From assembly GCA_020091685.1 (NCBI GenBank), contig CM034597.1, forward strand, positions 29,562,388 through 29,626,387: DNA of 64,000 bases. The letters are read 5' to 3'. Made by a program: the position numbers and the translations under genes. Every line of letters starts with the position of its first letter. Within the stretch, counting starts at the first letter, position 1. Shown here one piece after another: positions 24,481 through 36,108 of the stretch. The notes below the pieces were generated by a model, which was given only the letters and a program-made list of their open reading frames with translations, did not search any database and was not told the DNA's origin. The DNA is from Lutjanus erythropterus. Taxonomy: Eukaryota; Chordata; Actinopteri; Lutjaniformes; Lutjanidae.

Positions 24481-25974
24481 CCTGAGATCAGTGTCCGGAC
24501 TCATCAGGACTAGACGAGACCCAACGAGGTCAGCCTATTGATTTGAGCTCCACATTTGATGCAAATTTTCCTTGCTAGAATCCCTACATTTCTATCTATG
24601 CCACTGTGCTTTAGGTGGCATAAATACCACCACGTCTCACCTCGCTGTGGTGAGGGTTATGAATGCTTTCAGCAGCCTCCTGCTTTTGTTATATCTTGCA
24701 GAGCATTACTACAACAAACTGTTGTACCATCTGCTTTGTTTACATCTGCTTTCCCTCAAGATCACGTTCCTTGAGATCAAGTGAGATCCTGCCTCCTCTG
24801 GCACAATAATCTCAATAATATCCTGTATTTTTAGTTGATGATTTATTATGAACCACAATTTAATTTCCCATTAAAGAAAAGTTTGTGCTTGTGTGTTCTG
24901 TCCATTATAGTTCTTAGAATGAAAGAAAAAATGAATTGGCACGTCAGACTTTCAAAAGACCAGATATCAGAATTGGACAAGAAAATTACACTTGGTGTAT
25001 TTCTGTTGTTAGGTGATTACTGTGACGTGCTTTGTTGTATCTTGTTTGACACTACCACTGGGGGGTGTCAAAGTGGGAAAACTTAATTCAGCACACACCG
25101 GGACCTGTGTGCTACTTGTAAATGAAATATTTTATTTCCCATAGCCTGTTTATTGTTGTTTTGCATCAACATTTTCCACTTAACAAATACCATCTCAAGG
25201 GTAGCTTCTTTAAAATGTATTTAACATGTCAAATTGAGCTTTTTTGACATGCTGAATGAAGCATTGCCAGACCTTTACACAGAGGGTCCACATTTCGGGC
25301 CTTTTCTGTAACTTGAGAGTAAGTTTCAAACTGCTCCCTGCTGCTCTGTCTCTGAGAGTGTGTGTGAATATAATGATATTTTCTGGAGCAAACAGCTGGA
25401 TAACCAGAGGTTGCACTTGTGGTTTAGCCAGGTTTCTGTTGGACCGTGGGATAGTTCGGGTCAGCAGATTTTCTTCCTGCATGTTCTCCTGTCATCATCT
25501 GTCCATCGGCTACTGACTCTTTAGTCACAAAACTGTTTGATTTTAGGCACTTGTTTCACTTCTGTTTTAACTTGATTCATAATGTTTTACAATAGTTTCA
25601 AACAATATCTCCCTCCTCAGGGGTTGAATTTCAGTTGTTGAGGCTTTCCTTTCCTGGAAATATTCCTGCTACATGTTTCTTTGACATCGTCTTTCCGTTG
25701 TGGTGGCATAAGTAGAGGAAGATAAAGGAAAGCCACTCTGCTGCCCTGCGTGGCAGAGAGAAAGCCTTTCCATTGATATCCAAAACTTCCAGCAGAGCAC
25801 TTCCCCTTCCCGAAAATCCTTCCCTGCCACAGGCCTCCTTCAAAGACCGGCCACTCCGCAACGGTCCGACCCCGGCATGCCGACCCCTGCTCCGATGTTC
25901 CCGCCCTGGTGAGAGAGGCGGGTGGAGCTGGGCTGGACTTTAACCCAAGCAATTGTTTTCTGCTAACCTTTCTC

Positions 25975-26010
<36 letters not shown>
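25975..26010 (+). repeat. TG/TATG compound microsatellite
   Basis: TG units followed by TATGTG units, about 36 bp. Confidence 0.9.
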
Positions 26011-26011
<1 letters not shown>

Positions 26012-26734
26012 TTCTGTTTGTGTGTCCATGTGGGTCTGTAAAAGTGTGAATCATAAGTTTCTGCTGATGGTATGTTGCTGGTATTTAAGGTCATGTGACA
26101 CAGACAGTAATGATGATCTAAATGCTGAGGGCCACACAGAGGGAAACAGTCGCTGTTTAAATGAACAGAGATGAGTAATATTAAGGGCAGTGGCTTTGGA
26201 AAAGTTTGTTCAGCTCAGAAGAGTGTCTGCAAATGAGACAAAAGTGCGAGTAACACTTTGGTTTATGATACAGTGATAATATCTTATTTTCTTTAACTTA
26301 TTTTTTTATTATATTTTTCCAAACAACATGTGGATGCAGAGGCATGTAGTATTGAAAAAATGAAATAGATGGATTAAAACACCAACAAACAAGGGCAGGG
26401 ACGTAAGCCCAGAGAAGCAGCATGTTCCAAATAAAAGAAATAATGGACGTTATTGTACATGATCCTGACTCAAGGCTGTCCTATTTCCTTGCCTGTGTAA
26501 TAAACAAAACATAAACAAAAAAAAAACCAATGTAAATAATTTACAAAAAAGAATTACAAGAAATGAAATACATTTATCATAGATATGTTTTCGTATGTTG
26601 TTTTAGTGTGTAATCACCTGAAAATAAGAATCGTTGTGTTTTTGTGTCCTTACAAAGTCCATGTTTCTACAGTTGCCCAGAATTGACAAACCAAAGACTG
26701 GCTCTAGAAAGGCTTCTTGTTTTGCAGCAGCTCC

Positions 26735-26775
26735 AAGCTTGATGCCACTAAATCCTACACACTGGTCCTTTGATA
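26735..26775 (+). repeat. dispersed repeat, family D end
   Basis: GATGCCACTAAATCCTACAC followed by ACTGGTCCTTTGA, matching 19345-19390. Confidence 0.55.
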
Positions 26776-28621
26776 ACGATTATTGATTTGTGGCCACTAG
26801 AGGGCGGAAAAAGTTCACAGATACACAGCCATGGCATATTATTCTTTTATAAAGTTGATGTAGGTAATATATAGCAAGCAAACAGATGTCTGTTTACACG
26901 TTCAGCAGACACAGGGCACACTAACTGTATCAACCTAAAGGAGGTAGCAGCTGTTACCTTTATTTTGCAGGGATTTAGCCATTTTAATGCCAGGGTTCTC
27001 CTCCCACATACAGATGGGCACTGTTCTTTCATGCTGCTGAAGTTGACTCTGAATGGTTTAAAGAAATACAAACAAGCCAGAACTGTTTTTCCTCTGATAG
27101 CAGAATGATCATATGTGGAGCCAGACATTTCTCCGGCGTTGACAGGAGCTGCTCATGCTCATTGCTTCAAAATATTCTCCATGTATTGTGATGTTTGCAG
27201 CGACAGTGCAGCCTTGTTAGCCCAATGTCAAACCTATCGCCTATCTGGAGCCGGTTTAATAGAGATAGATGACAGAGATAGAATTCCCATCACGGCTCTG
27301 CAACACGTTCTCCCATTAAACACGCTGTGATATCTCTTCCCAATAAGGACGGCCCAACATGCCATCTTCTCAAGATTGATGACTGGTATTAATGTGGATT
27401 ACCGGATGTGTGTATGTGTGTTTCTTTATAAGTGCTTGGTTAATTTTAGCGCCTGTGCAAGCACTCCTGTAATATCCATAAGCCTCTTGCACATTCCACC
27501 AACAACACACACAAACACAGCTTGGTTTAAATACTGTACTGTAGAAGGGTCACTTGTGATTATAATGCACATTATCTGTTTGTGTGTGTTTGTGTGTTGG
27601 TGTGTGTGTGAGTGCACACCCGGTGTCAGGATTGAGATTGATCAACTTGTCTTCCCTTAACTGAGCTGCATACTTTGTGTGTTCAAACAGAGCAGAGTGG
27701 ACTTGGCTGGTGCTCATATGAAAATATGAGCCTGTGTGCTGATTTATGTACTTGTATGAGAGCCAGATATTTCTTAATAACAAGTAATAGTTTAAAATAG
27801 TTTAACAACAGACTCTAATAAAAGCGTGGCAGTCCAGTTTGTCGTCCAGCTTTGTCTACTTCTTCTTTGTCAACCATGTAATAAAGCAAAATGTAATAAT
27901 TTTACTTTCTTTAGCACATTTTGGAGTATTTTAAGAATTCACGGGTGCCAAGATGGAGAAATAAAAGGGGATTGGTGTTGTGTTGGAGGCAAGAGACAGG
28001 AAAAGGGGGGCGATGGTGAAAGATGTGGAGGAAGGCGTAGAGATAAGAAAGTGCTAATGTCTCTAATCCGCTCCAGATGAAAGCTTGGGGTTGGGAAAGG
28101 ATTGGAAAGGTTGGCCACTCCTACATCACACCATCTTTTATGACTCGTCCTCCTTGTGCTGTCAGACAAGTCATCGCCATAGAAATACAGAGAGAAACAC
28201 ACGCCCACGCTCATGCGGTCACAAACATGTAGCTTTGTGGGGGCGAAGGGTTGTCAGTTTCGTTCACCCAACTGGCGTCACGTTTGCGGTGCTGGGTGGC
28301 TCTTCAGGTTTCGTAGTATCCCAGACTGCATCTTCATCACATAAATATACATATGAAAACAAGGTTAAAGGAAGAAAACAGGTTAAAGCCGTAAATCTAA
28401 ATCAATCAATTATATTGTCATATGTCATTGAAATGTAATCCTGTCAGTTTGTTCAATTTATGCATTGAAAATGAGTTTTAAAAGGAGTCAAATAGAATGA
28501 CTATAATTACCACAGTAATAACCTGGTTATTTTATGCAGCATTTACATGCATCTTCTCACCATCCCACTATACTCAACTCAACTCTCAACCCAGCTCAAA
28601 TCAACAAAAACGTAATAAATA

Positions 28622-28626
28622 TTATA

Positions 28627-28675
<49 letters not shown>

Positions 28676-28739
28676 GTGTATGTATGTGTATGTATGTATG
28701 TATGTATGTATGTATGTATGTATGTATATATATATATAA
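28622..28739 (+). repeat. compound (TA)n/(TATG)n microsatellite
   Basis: About 118 bp: TA tracts broken by TG, then nine or so TATG units, then a terminal TA tract. The TA parts are self-complementary and prone to cruciform formation. It lies 38 bp upstream of a family 1 MITE. Confidence 0.95.
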
Positions 28740-28776
28740 TCTCATTGTGTTACCTTTGGGTGACCAATAGCATTGA

Positions 28777-28952
28777 TTAAAGGGATAGTTCACCCAAAAA
28801 TGACAATTCAGTCATTATCTACTCATTCTCATGCTGATTGGAGATTGTGTTTATTTTGTTAGTCCACAAAACGCTGCTGGAATTTCACAGGAAAACAGTG
28901 TTGCAGACTCTCCCAAATAATGGAAGTGAATGGTGACCAGTTTTCAAGCCTA
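28777..28952 (+). mobile_element. TTAA MITE, family 1 (left part)
   Basis: It begins TTAAAGGGATAGTTCACCC and follows the family through GTCATTATCTACTC, GTTAGTCCACAAAAC and CCAGTTTTCAA. Similarity fades after about 28950, though a weak CATGATTTCC-type continuation extends to about 29010. No right terminus was found, so this is a truncated copy. It sits directly after the TA/TATG repeat. Confidence 0.75.
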
Positions 28953-29756
28953 TGTGTGTTGATCTGATTCTTATATATGATGAAATATGCCTCCATGATT
29001 TCCAGCTCTTCTCATTTCTCCTCTCTCTCCCTGTTGTTCCTCTGGAGTTTCAGTTCCCCAGAACCAGTAGTATCTTTTTAAAAAAATATATATACTTATT
29101 CCACATATTTGTCAGTTGTGTAAGAATTGGCATATTATGGCGCTTCAGAGCGCTGTGTGTCCCAACCTGTCTACAGAAACCAGGTTTCTTGATTATGTGA
29201 CATTGAAGTCGACAACATCCAGGTTTGTTTCCAACCGCCCACTGCCATGCCGTGGTGCTCATTTTCCAGATTAGTCCCGTCTCCGTTTTTTTTGTCTTCT
29301 CTGTCGAACAAACAACCTAAGAGGCTCTCAGCCAAGACAACACACGCCTCATAAACATCTCTAAAGAGACACTCTCAGTGACTCTGCAAGACAGACCAGG
29401 AGGTATTTATAACTAAACGGACACCGTGTAACTGCCCGGCCATAACCTGGATCCTGCTACTTCTCCTTTCTCTACGACTCACACACACGCAGCTGTTGTG
29501 CTGCTCCTGTCCAGGGGGTCCTGGGTGGGCCGGGATAGACTTACTGACTAACTGACTGACTGGGGTTTGAGGTGGAGCAGAGAGGGGTGGTTGTGTAAAC
29601 CAGGCATAATGTTGGATCAGAATCTGGGCTCCGTTTTGGTCACATGGCTCTGTGACAGCTACCAGGGCAGCCAGAGTGTGTGTTGGTATGCGTTATTGTG
29701 GCTCACCGTGGTCTGTATTTATGGGAGTGTGTTCTTGTGGCGGTGCGTGCATATGA

Positions 29757-29760
<4 letters not shown>

Positions 29761-29796
<36 letters not shown>
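29761..29796 (+). repeat. (GT)18 microsatellite
   Basis: A perfect 36-bp GT tract at the start of the G-rich patch. Confidence 0.95.
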
Positions 29797-29798
<2 letters not shown>

Positions 29799-29878
29799 CC
29801 AAAGAGAGGTAGCACCTGCAGGGGCGGTGGTCTCCAAACTTCACTTCTATTTAAGGATCAAGAAAGGCGGGTGGATGG

Positions 29879-29905
29879 TGTGTGTGTGTGTGTGTGTGTG
29901 TGTGT
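29879..29905 (+). repeat. (TG)13 microsatellite
   Basis: A perfect TG tract followed by AGGGGTGGGTGG. Confidence 0.95.
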
Positions 29906-29975
29906 AGGGGTGGGTGGTGGTGTGTTGGTGGCTTCCTCTGCTCACAAGGACAGCATTCATCAAGCCAGTTGTGCA

Positions 29976-30001
29976 GGGTGGGTTTGGGTGGGTGGAGGGG
30001 G
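29976..30001 (+). other. G-quadruplex motif on the sense strand
   Basis: Five runs of three or more G are separated by loops of 1, 3, 1 and 4 bases (GGGTGGGTTTGGGTGGG, then TGGAGGGGG). This satisfies the canonical four-tract G-quadruplex pattern with a spare run. Confidence 0.8.
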
Positions 30002-30225
30002 TCCTGCAGGGGTGCTGCCAGATTTAAGTGGGGTCTGAGTGGGGAGAGGAGGATTGAGAAAGGATGGGGAAGAGGCGGGAAGAGGGGGGAATGAGTTGAG
30101 AAGAATGTGCCAATTTGTCAAGTCCTACCTCCCACCACCCCCGCCCACTCTAATCAGAGATGATGCTGGTGGCTGATTACAGCCAAATGGCATGGAAGCA
30201 GCAGCTGGAGGGTTTTTTTTTTGAG

Positions 30226-30239
30226 GGGGGGGGGGGGGT
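30226..30239 (+). repeat. poly-G run
   Basis: About 14 G residues preceded by a poly-T run. Confidence 0.85.
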
Positions 30240-30585
30240 AAGGTGAGCGAGGAAAGATGGAGGTGTAAAAAGGGGATCAGTTTGGTCCCGGCAGGGGGTC
30301 TCAGATGTGGGAGGTCCTTCCTCACCTCTCCTCTGAGCGCTCACTTTGAAGTCATCTGGTCCTGGTCAGCTGATAAAAAGTGTGATGGAGAAAGAAAAAG
30401 ATGTTATCTCTTATTTAGGATGCTGCTGTGATTCTGTGGTGTTCACTTGTCTTCCTGTGTGTTGTGAAGAAGGTTGCAGTGTTAAGTTGATGGTATGACT
30501 GTGTATTTTGTGACGGTTACAGTTTTAAGTGGTAGTTTTCAGGGACTGATTGACCAGCCAGAGATCCCATGAGATCTTGTCCTAA

Positions 30586-30662
30586 AAAACTAAATACAAC
30601 TAAGATATAAACTAAATAAACTAAAATACAGCTAAATACAACTAAAATATCTAAAATATAAA
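30586..30662 (+). repeat. degenerate CTAAATACAA low-complexity repeat
   Basis: Units such as ACTAAATACAACTAA, ACTAAATAAACTAAAATAC and ACTAAAATATCTAAAATA follow each other head to tail for about 77 bp. Confidence 0.75.
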
Positions 30663-31838
30663 AAAAACTCAAGCCAATTAATCAACAAAATAGTTGGTGA
30701 TTAATTAAATAATCGATTCACCGAATAATCTTTGCAGCTCTACCTCTTTAACCTGGAAAACTGAATGAAGTGACATATTAACAGTCCTACAGGGAACGTA
30801 AATGCCTGCCAGCTCATTCAATTATTCATGGTCACTCATGTAGGTAACTGTATACAACTTACTGTACTTGTCTTAAGGAAAGATTCAATGAGCAATTTCA
30901 GAAGAACTTTAATTTGGGACAATTGATGTAAAGTTTGAGATAATTGATAGTAGAATGAAGGACACGGAGGAACAAAGTTAAACAAAACAACAGAAAGTAA
31001 TTCAGCAAGAAAAAAGGTGATTCAGCTCGCAGCAGGAGGATGACACATCCAAAAGGGTTATTAGTTTATTAGAACTAGTTTCTAAAATAAATGACTGTCA
31101 GTTTAATTCTGTCAGGGATTAAGAAGATGACATTTCAGAGCCTTGAATTTGCTCTATTGTATTTTACACTATGACACCCCTGTGTCTCATATACTTACAT
31201 GAGTCAGTGCTCAGCCGGAGGGGTTATAGTACAATCTTCTGTTATCAGGATGCACAGTGAGCTGTGATGTCCTGCTGCAGGTAATTTGTACGTGTTGTTT
31301 TAATATCAGTAGGCCACAGCTGAAGCACACAAAACCTCTGATTTCCATCTGTTGTCATTATTATTTGAGATTTAATTCTGAAATTAATGTTGCTTCAAAC
31401 ATTTTCTTTCACACAGACATTGAATGGTATCTTAATTTAAGTTTATCCCACTAAGTTGACGGTTGTTGGTCTTCTCTCTGGCCATGTCCACATTGCAAAA
31501 AAACATCTTTGTCTTCATTTTGGTCTGCAATCCCCAAAAAACTGCTTATTCTCCAAAGTGGATGAATTTGTAATTGCTGGTCTCTCAGCGTAGCTTGGAC
31601 AGGAATTACAACGCTTTACTCTTAACAACGATGTTGCGTGTACGGATTTGGTTCAGTGTATGTGGCTTCAGAGCACGCAGCCAGTTTTCTGTCATTTCAA
31701 ACTCTCTCATTTTGTTCTGTCTGTCAGTATTGCTGATCACAAAATACTGCTTCTGGTGTTTTTGTTCATGTTGGAGGATGGTTCAAGTGAGTTTCAAATG
31801 CTGATTCAGCATTAAAGGCCCATGATCACACAACTATA

Positions 31839-32801
31839 GCCCCCGCCCCCCAGAAAAGTTGGGATATTGTGTTAAACGTGAATAGAAACAGAAAGCAATG
31901 ACAAATAATTCTCGATTTGTATTAAGTTCAGTTGCAGAATGATCCAAAACACTTGTTTGGATCATTCCAAAGGTAAAAAGGTTAAAATATTAATAGGTGA
32001 CATTATCATGATTGGGTGTTAAAGGGGCATCATTGACAGGCTCACAAGCAAGGATGGAGGGTGAGGGTAAATAATCCTACAGTCTAAGAACGTTTCTAAC
32101 TTACTACATGAACTCAGGAACACTTTGGAAAACCGTTGTCAGTAAATACAGTTTGTTGCTGCATCTACAAATGCAAGTTAAGACTCTACCGTGGAAAGAG
32201 AAAGACATATTAACAACATGACACAAAATGGAAAAGTGTGCTGTGGTCTGACGAATCCACATTCCAGATTGTTTTCACAAATCTTGGACGTCATGTCTTC
32301 TGGGCTAAAGAGGAAAAGGACCATCCAGATTGTAACCAGCGCTAACTTCAAAAGACAGCAGCTGTGATGGTATGGGGGGATTTGGAGCAACATGTGACGC
32401 CATCCCTGCTTATTTCAGCAAGATGATGCCAAGACACACTGTGCATGTGTTCCAACAATGTGTCTTTGTAGTTGTAGTCTTTGACTGACCTGCCTGCAGT
32501 CCAGACCTGTCTTCCATTGAAAATGTGTGGTGCGTTATGAAGCACAAGATACGACAACAGAGACCCTGAACTGATGAGCACCTGAAGTCATATATCAAGC
32601 CAGAAGGAGAAAGAATTTCACTCTCGAAACTTCAACAAATAGTGTCCTCAGTTCCCAAACACTGACTGAGTGTTGTTAAAAGAAAAACTGTCCTTGTGCT
32701 GTATTCAGTTGAATATAGATGAAAAAGGGTTTGCAGAGCAATGCATTCTGTTTTTATTTACAGTTTACGCAGTGTCCTAACTGTTTTGGAATTGGGCTTT
32801 G
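31839..32801 (+). mobile_element. dead Tc1/mariner-superfamily DNA transposon
   Basis: The element is about 963 bp and is flanked by TA on both sides (31837-31838 and 32802-32803), the expected target duplication of this superfamily. The ends are imperfect inverted repeats: AAAAGTTGGGATATTGTG on the left matches the reverse complement of the right end (CCAAAACAGTTAGGACACTG). A sub-terminal AAACAGAAAGCAATG matches the inverse of CATTCTGTTTTTATTT on the right. The interior carries remnants of a DDE transposase on the + strand. It is non-autonomous today. Confidence 0.82.
32150..32690 (+). pseudogene. transposase remnant, Tc1/mariner DDE type
   Basis: In different frames one reads the WSDEST segment with the second catalytic-type Asp (32244-32258), AKEEKDHP soon after, a degraded QDNA-type segment around 32415-32435, and PACSPDLSSIENVW (32489-32530), the family's third-acid motif. 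The C-terminal SSVPK...VVKRK tail follows near 32640-32690. The Trp that should precede PACSPDL is TGA at 32486-32488, further stops and at least one frameshift interrupt the frame, and a stretch between the first two motifs is deleted relative to typical family members. It cannot encode a functional enzyme. Confidence 0.8.
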
Positions 32802-33562
32802 TATTTCACACTCTCAGTAGTTGACTGACATCATCCATACACTTTCTGTAGCTTGTTGAAACGTTGACATGACCTTATACTCCCCAAATCCACTGATGAA
32901 ATCCCTGAAAAGAGTCACCGATGACAAAACTCTTTCTACCTGCTTATTCATGTGTGTGCACATGTGTGATTGCTCCACACATCCCCCGGGGCGTGACCGC
33001 AGCCCACTGCAGCGAGACCTGTTGCCATGTTTACACGTGTGTTTATATTTGCGAGGTAGGAGTGATTGATCGGTGGTGAATGGCTGCAGGGTAGATCACG
33101 CTGTCGAGGGAAGGCAGGAATGAAGGGGTTCTTCTTTTCTTGATTGACTTTTCCAGGGAGTTCCCATTCCAGGCGCTCTTATCCAATGCTAAAGGAATGG
33201 GGTGTATGACTGCACCTCTGCTCTCCTAATAAACACTTTTTAATACTTAAAATTGATCAGATTTCTTCCTGTCTGTCTCTTAGTCCTTTAAAAATATTTC
33301 CACTACTTTCAGTCTTATTAAAATGAGGGCCTAAATTCTTGTCCTATCTACCTACGTAAGTTTCAAAGATAGGAAAAATCTTATCTTCTTGTTACATAGG
33401 CACTTCTTAAACTCACAACTTTGTCCTGTCCTATCTTAGACCTCATATCTTAACTTAAGAAATTCTAAGTAGAACTGTAAACTCGGTTATTCAGTCTACA
33501 TTCGTCCTGTCACGCCTGTATCAGTGTTTAGCGTGAACATAAGACCGCTTGTATCCTTGAAA

Positions 33563-33697
33563 ATGGCTGACACTTCACTCAAGAAGAAAAGACAAGTGTT
33601 CGACTTTAGCTTCGATGATTCGGAGGCATTAATCATGTTAGGTAAGGGAAGTTTGGCAAGTTTTCCTCCCAATTATCTGTGCAGGATTAGTACTTAA
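33563..33697 (+). other. orphan exon-like ORF, 44 codons (possible Myb/SANT-like start of a transposon gene)
   Basis: The ATG at 33563 begins MADTSLKKKRQVFDFSFDDS and then EALIML. A basic start followed by F-x-D-D-x-E-A-L resembles the N-terminus of Myb/SANT-like accessory proteins of PIF/Harbinger transposons. After 26 codons plus one base the sequence TTAG|GTAAGG is a good splice donor (33642). Read through, the frame stops at 33695-33697. I did not find a second exon. Weakly similar inverted sequences flank it (GGGCCTAAATTCT near 33325 and AGAATTTTTAGCC near 34213), which might be element ends. Confidence 0.25.
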
Positions 33698-35939
33698 ACT
33701 GATACAGCGCATCAATCAAACTCAAAATTATTTGTCTTGGCAGTCAACATATACCCATTAATACGTGGTCTGGGAAATTAAGTGTCATAATATGGTTTGA
33801 GTAGCTTTTCAATGACAGTATATCAGTGTTCATGTTGTTTCTCATCCTCACTGTCATTGCCAACGATGTAACGACAGTGCTGTTGCCATTTGTGGCAGGT
33901 ATTTTGAAGTCTATGCTATCTTAACTTTTTCATAAATGCATTTATTTATCAGTTAAATATTATGTTGCTAGTAGCAACCACTCAGTTCCATAATAGTTGC
34001 AGTTTAGCTGATATTGCTATCTCCAGACTTTGGTCTATTTAGATTACTTTTTTGTTCTTACAAGCAATATAATGGGTTAGTTTTGCAATTCAGATTTTCT
34101 GTTATTTAGTTATGTTTTCGCTGGAGCCTACAGTCTCTCAAGATGGGTCTCATCAAAACTTTCTTCAAATGAATACTCCAACATCTTAAGTAGTTGTGCC
34201 TGTGGAGAGAATTTTTAGCCTTGAGAGAGTCATGTCAGATGAACAGACTATCCAATACGTGTTTTGAAAAACTTTTCCTGCATTATAAAAGCGCAGACTT
34301 CAGAGAACACTGGCTGGTTTAGATTCTAAATAACTGTTGATGTACTGTTAAGTAGGTTATCCTCTTAGAATAACTTCCTGTGGGGATTTAGTTTCTTCCT
34401 GGCATGAGGGACAAGGATCAGTCAAACAAAATATGGTTAAACAGTTTGCAACGGTTTGGACATGTGTTTGGCAGTGGCACTGTTAAAACTATCAGAATAA
34501 AATGATGGAGCTTTGGACCATGAACTGATGCCACTGGTTCAGGCACCCGTCAAATTTCCTTCATTTCGGTGCCCTGGGAGAAGGAGCCGGGCAGCGATGG
34601 TGGAGAGATTAACCACCACCTGTTCACATCAATGCCATCAAGAGAAAACGATGCAGAGAAAAGGAGTGAAGGAGGTAGAGCGGAGTGCCGGGAGGCAGAC
34701 AGGGACTTTCCAGACTCCACTGCATAAATCCTGATTTGACAGCTAATCTCCAACTCTCAGTCTACCTGCCCTGACATACGCTCTCGCAGCACGTAATTCT
34801 CCACATGTGCGCTACCCACCCTCCCACGTCTCCATCTGTCTCCCTCAGATCCACCTGATCTGTTTGACTTGTATTTGTTCATTGCCATAGCTGCAGCAGC
34901 CTCCACACTAACCGAGCTGAACACGCCTGTAATTAGACACAAAAACGCCAAGATCGAGACGTGATCAAAATGATGAGTGAACATTAGTTGGGGGGGGCGG
35001 TTAGTAGGTGGATGCATGTCCTGCCATGTACATTTGAAAAATTAATGTTGTCAACCTCAAATTTGCCTTTATGTCTAAGGAACCAAAGTTTATTTTTTAA
35101 ATCATATCTTTTAAGCTCGCTTTAAGTAGATCAGCATTTCAGTGTTAAGCCTCACATTGTGTCGCTGTCTCTGCACTTGAACTGTGTATACAGTGAACAG
35201 CCACAATAAAAGAAACACCTGAGTAAATGAGGGAGAAAATCTGTTTTGAAAGAACGCTGGTACATTTCATTCTCTGTATGAAAGGCGGTTGCCAAGGAAC
35301 TCAAAGTGATTTCAGTGATCATTTTCATCCCATAGTGAAGGTGTCTTACAGGACGATGCATCTTGTCACTTTCAGCAGCTGGAAACCAAACAAAGATTCA
35401 CATTTTCAAGTCTGTTGGTGCAAGACCTCAGCCTGTTTCTACTTCAGGAACTTCTCCAGTGGCTTCAGAACCATTTTAGCAATTCAGGAACTTTACCTGT
35501 GCTTTCAGGTGTTGGAATCAGGGACTAAATGAACCCTGTTCCTGGTCCCAGACAAGTCCCTGCGCCTCTTTGAAGGCTCAGGAACTATCAAGGCAGAGCA
35601 TTTAAAAGCTGAAATCAGCAAATTTGACTTTGTTTTCTTTAAAAAAAAAAAGACTTAAAACAATTAATTGGTTAGAAAAATAGGTGGAAATTCATGTAAT
35701 AATTGATTCATATGCAATTAAATGTTGCAGATCTGTAGATATTTATTTTCAAAGTTATATGAAATTTGACCGTTGATAAGTTAAGAGACAGATAAGGAGA
35801 GAGAGTGTGATTCAACAAGAAAGCTAATGAGTTCATGAGATTAACAAAATTTAACTTGCTATCGCTGTTAGGTACTAATGCAGAATGAAAACCATGAAAC
35901 ATTCAGCAGATTGTTGTGACTTGGGAGACAGCAGATTTG

Positions 35940-36108
35940 TTTTCTGGATGTAACAAGACATTTGAAAGCCTCATCTCAGGCTTTGGGAAACACTGATCAG
36001 CATTTTTCACCATTTTCCAACATTTTCCAGCCCAAACCACTAATCGATGAATCAAGAAAATAATCAACAGATTAATCGATAATTAAAATAATTGTTACTT
36101 GCAGCCCT
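35940..36108. repeat. dispersed repeat, family A (right part)
   Basis: It contains GGGAAACACTGATCAGCAT, TTTTTCACCATTTTCC, several ATCGATGAATCAAG-type units and ends ATTGTTACTTGCAGCCCTT. Confidence 0.68.

Noticed and set aside
25617-26054. 145-codon minus-strand open frame in a GC-richer block
   Set aside because: It begins in a CA microsatellite and no domain is recognisable. A non-coding regulatory block is as likely.
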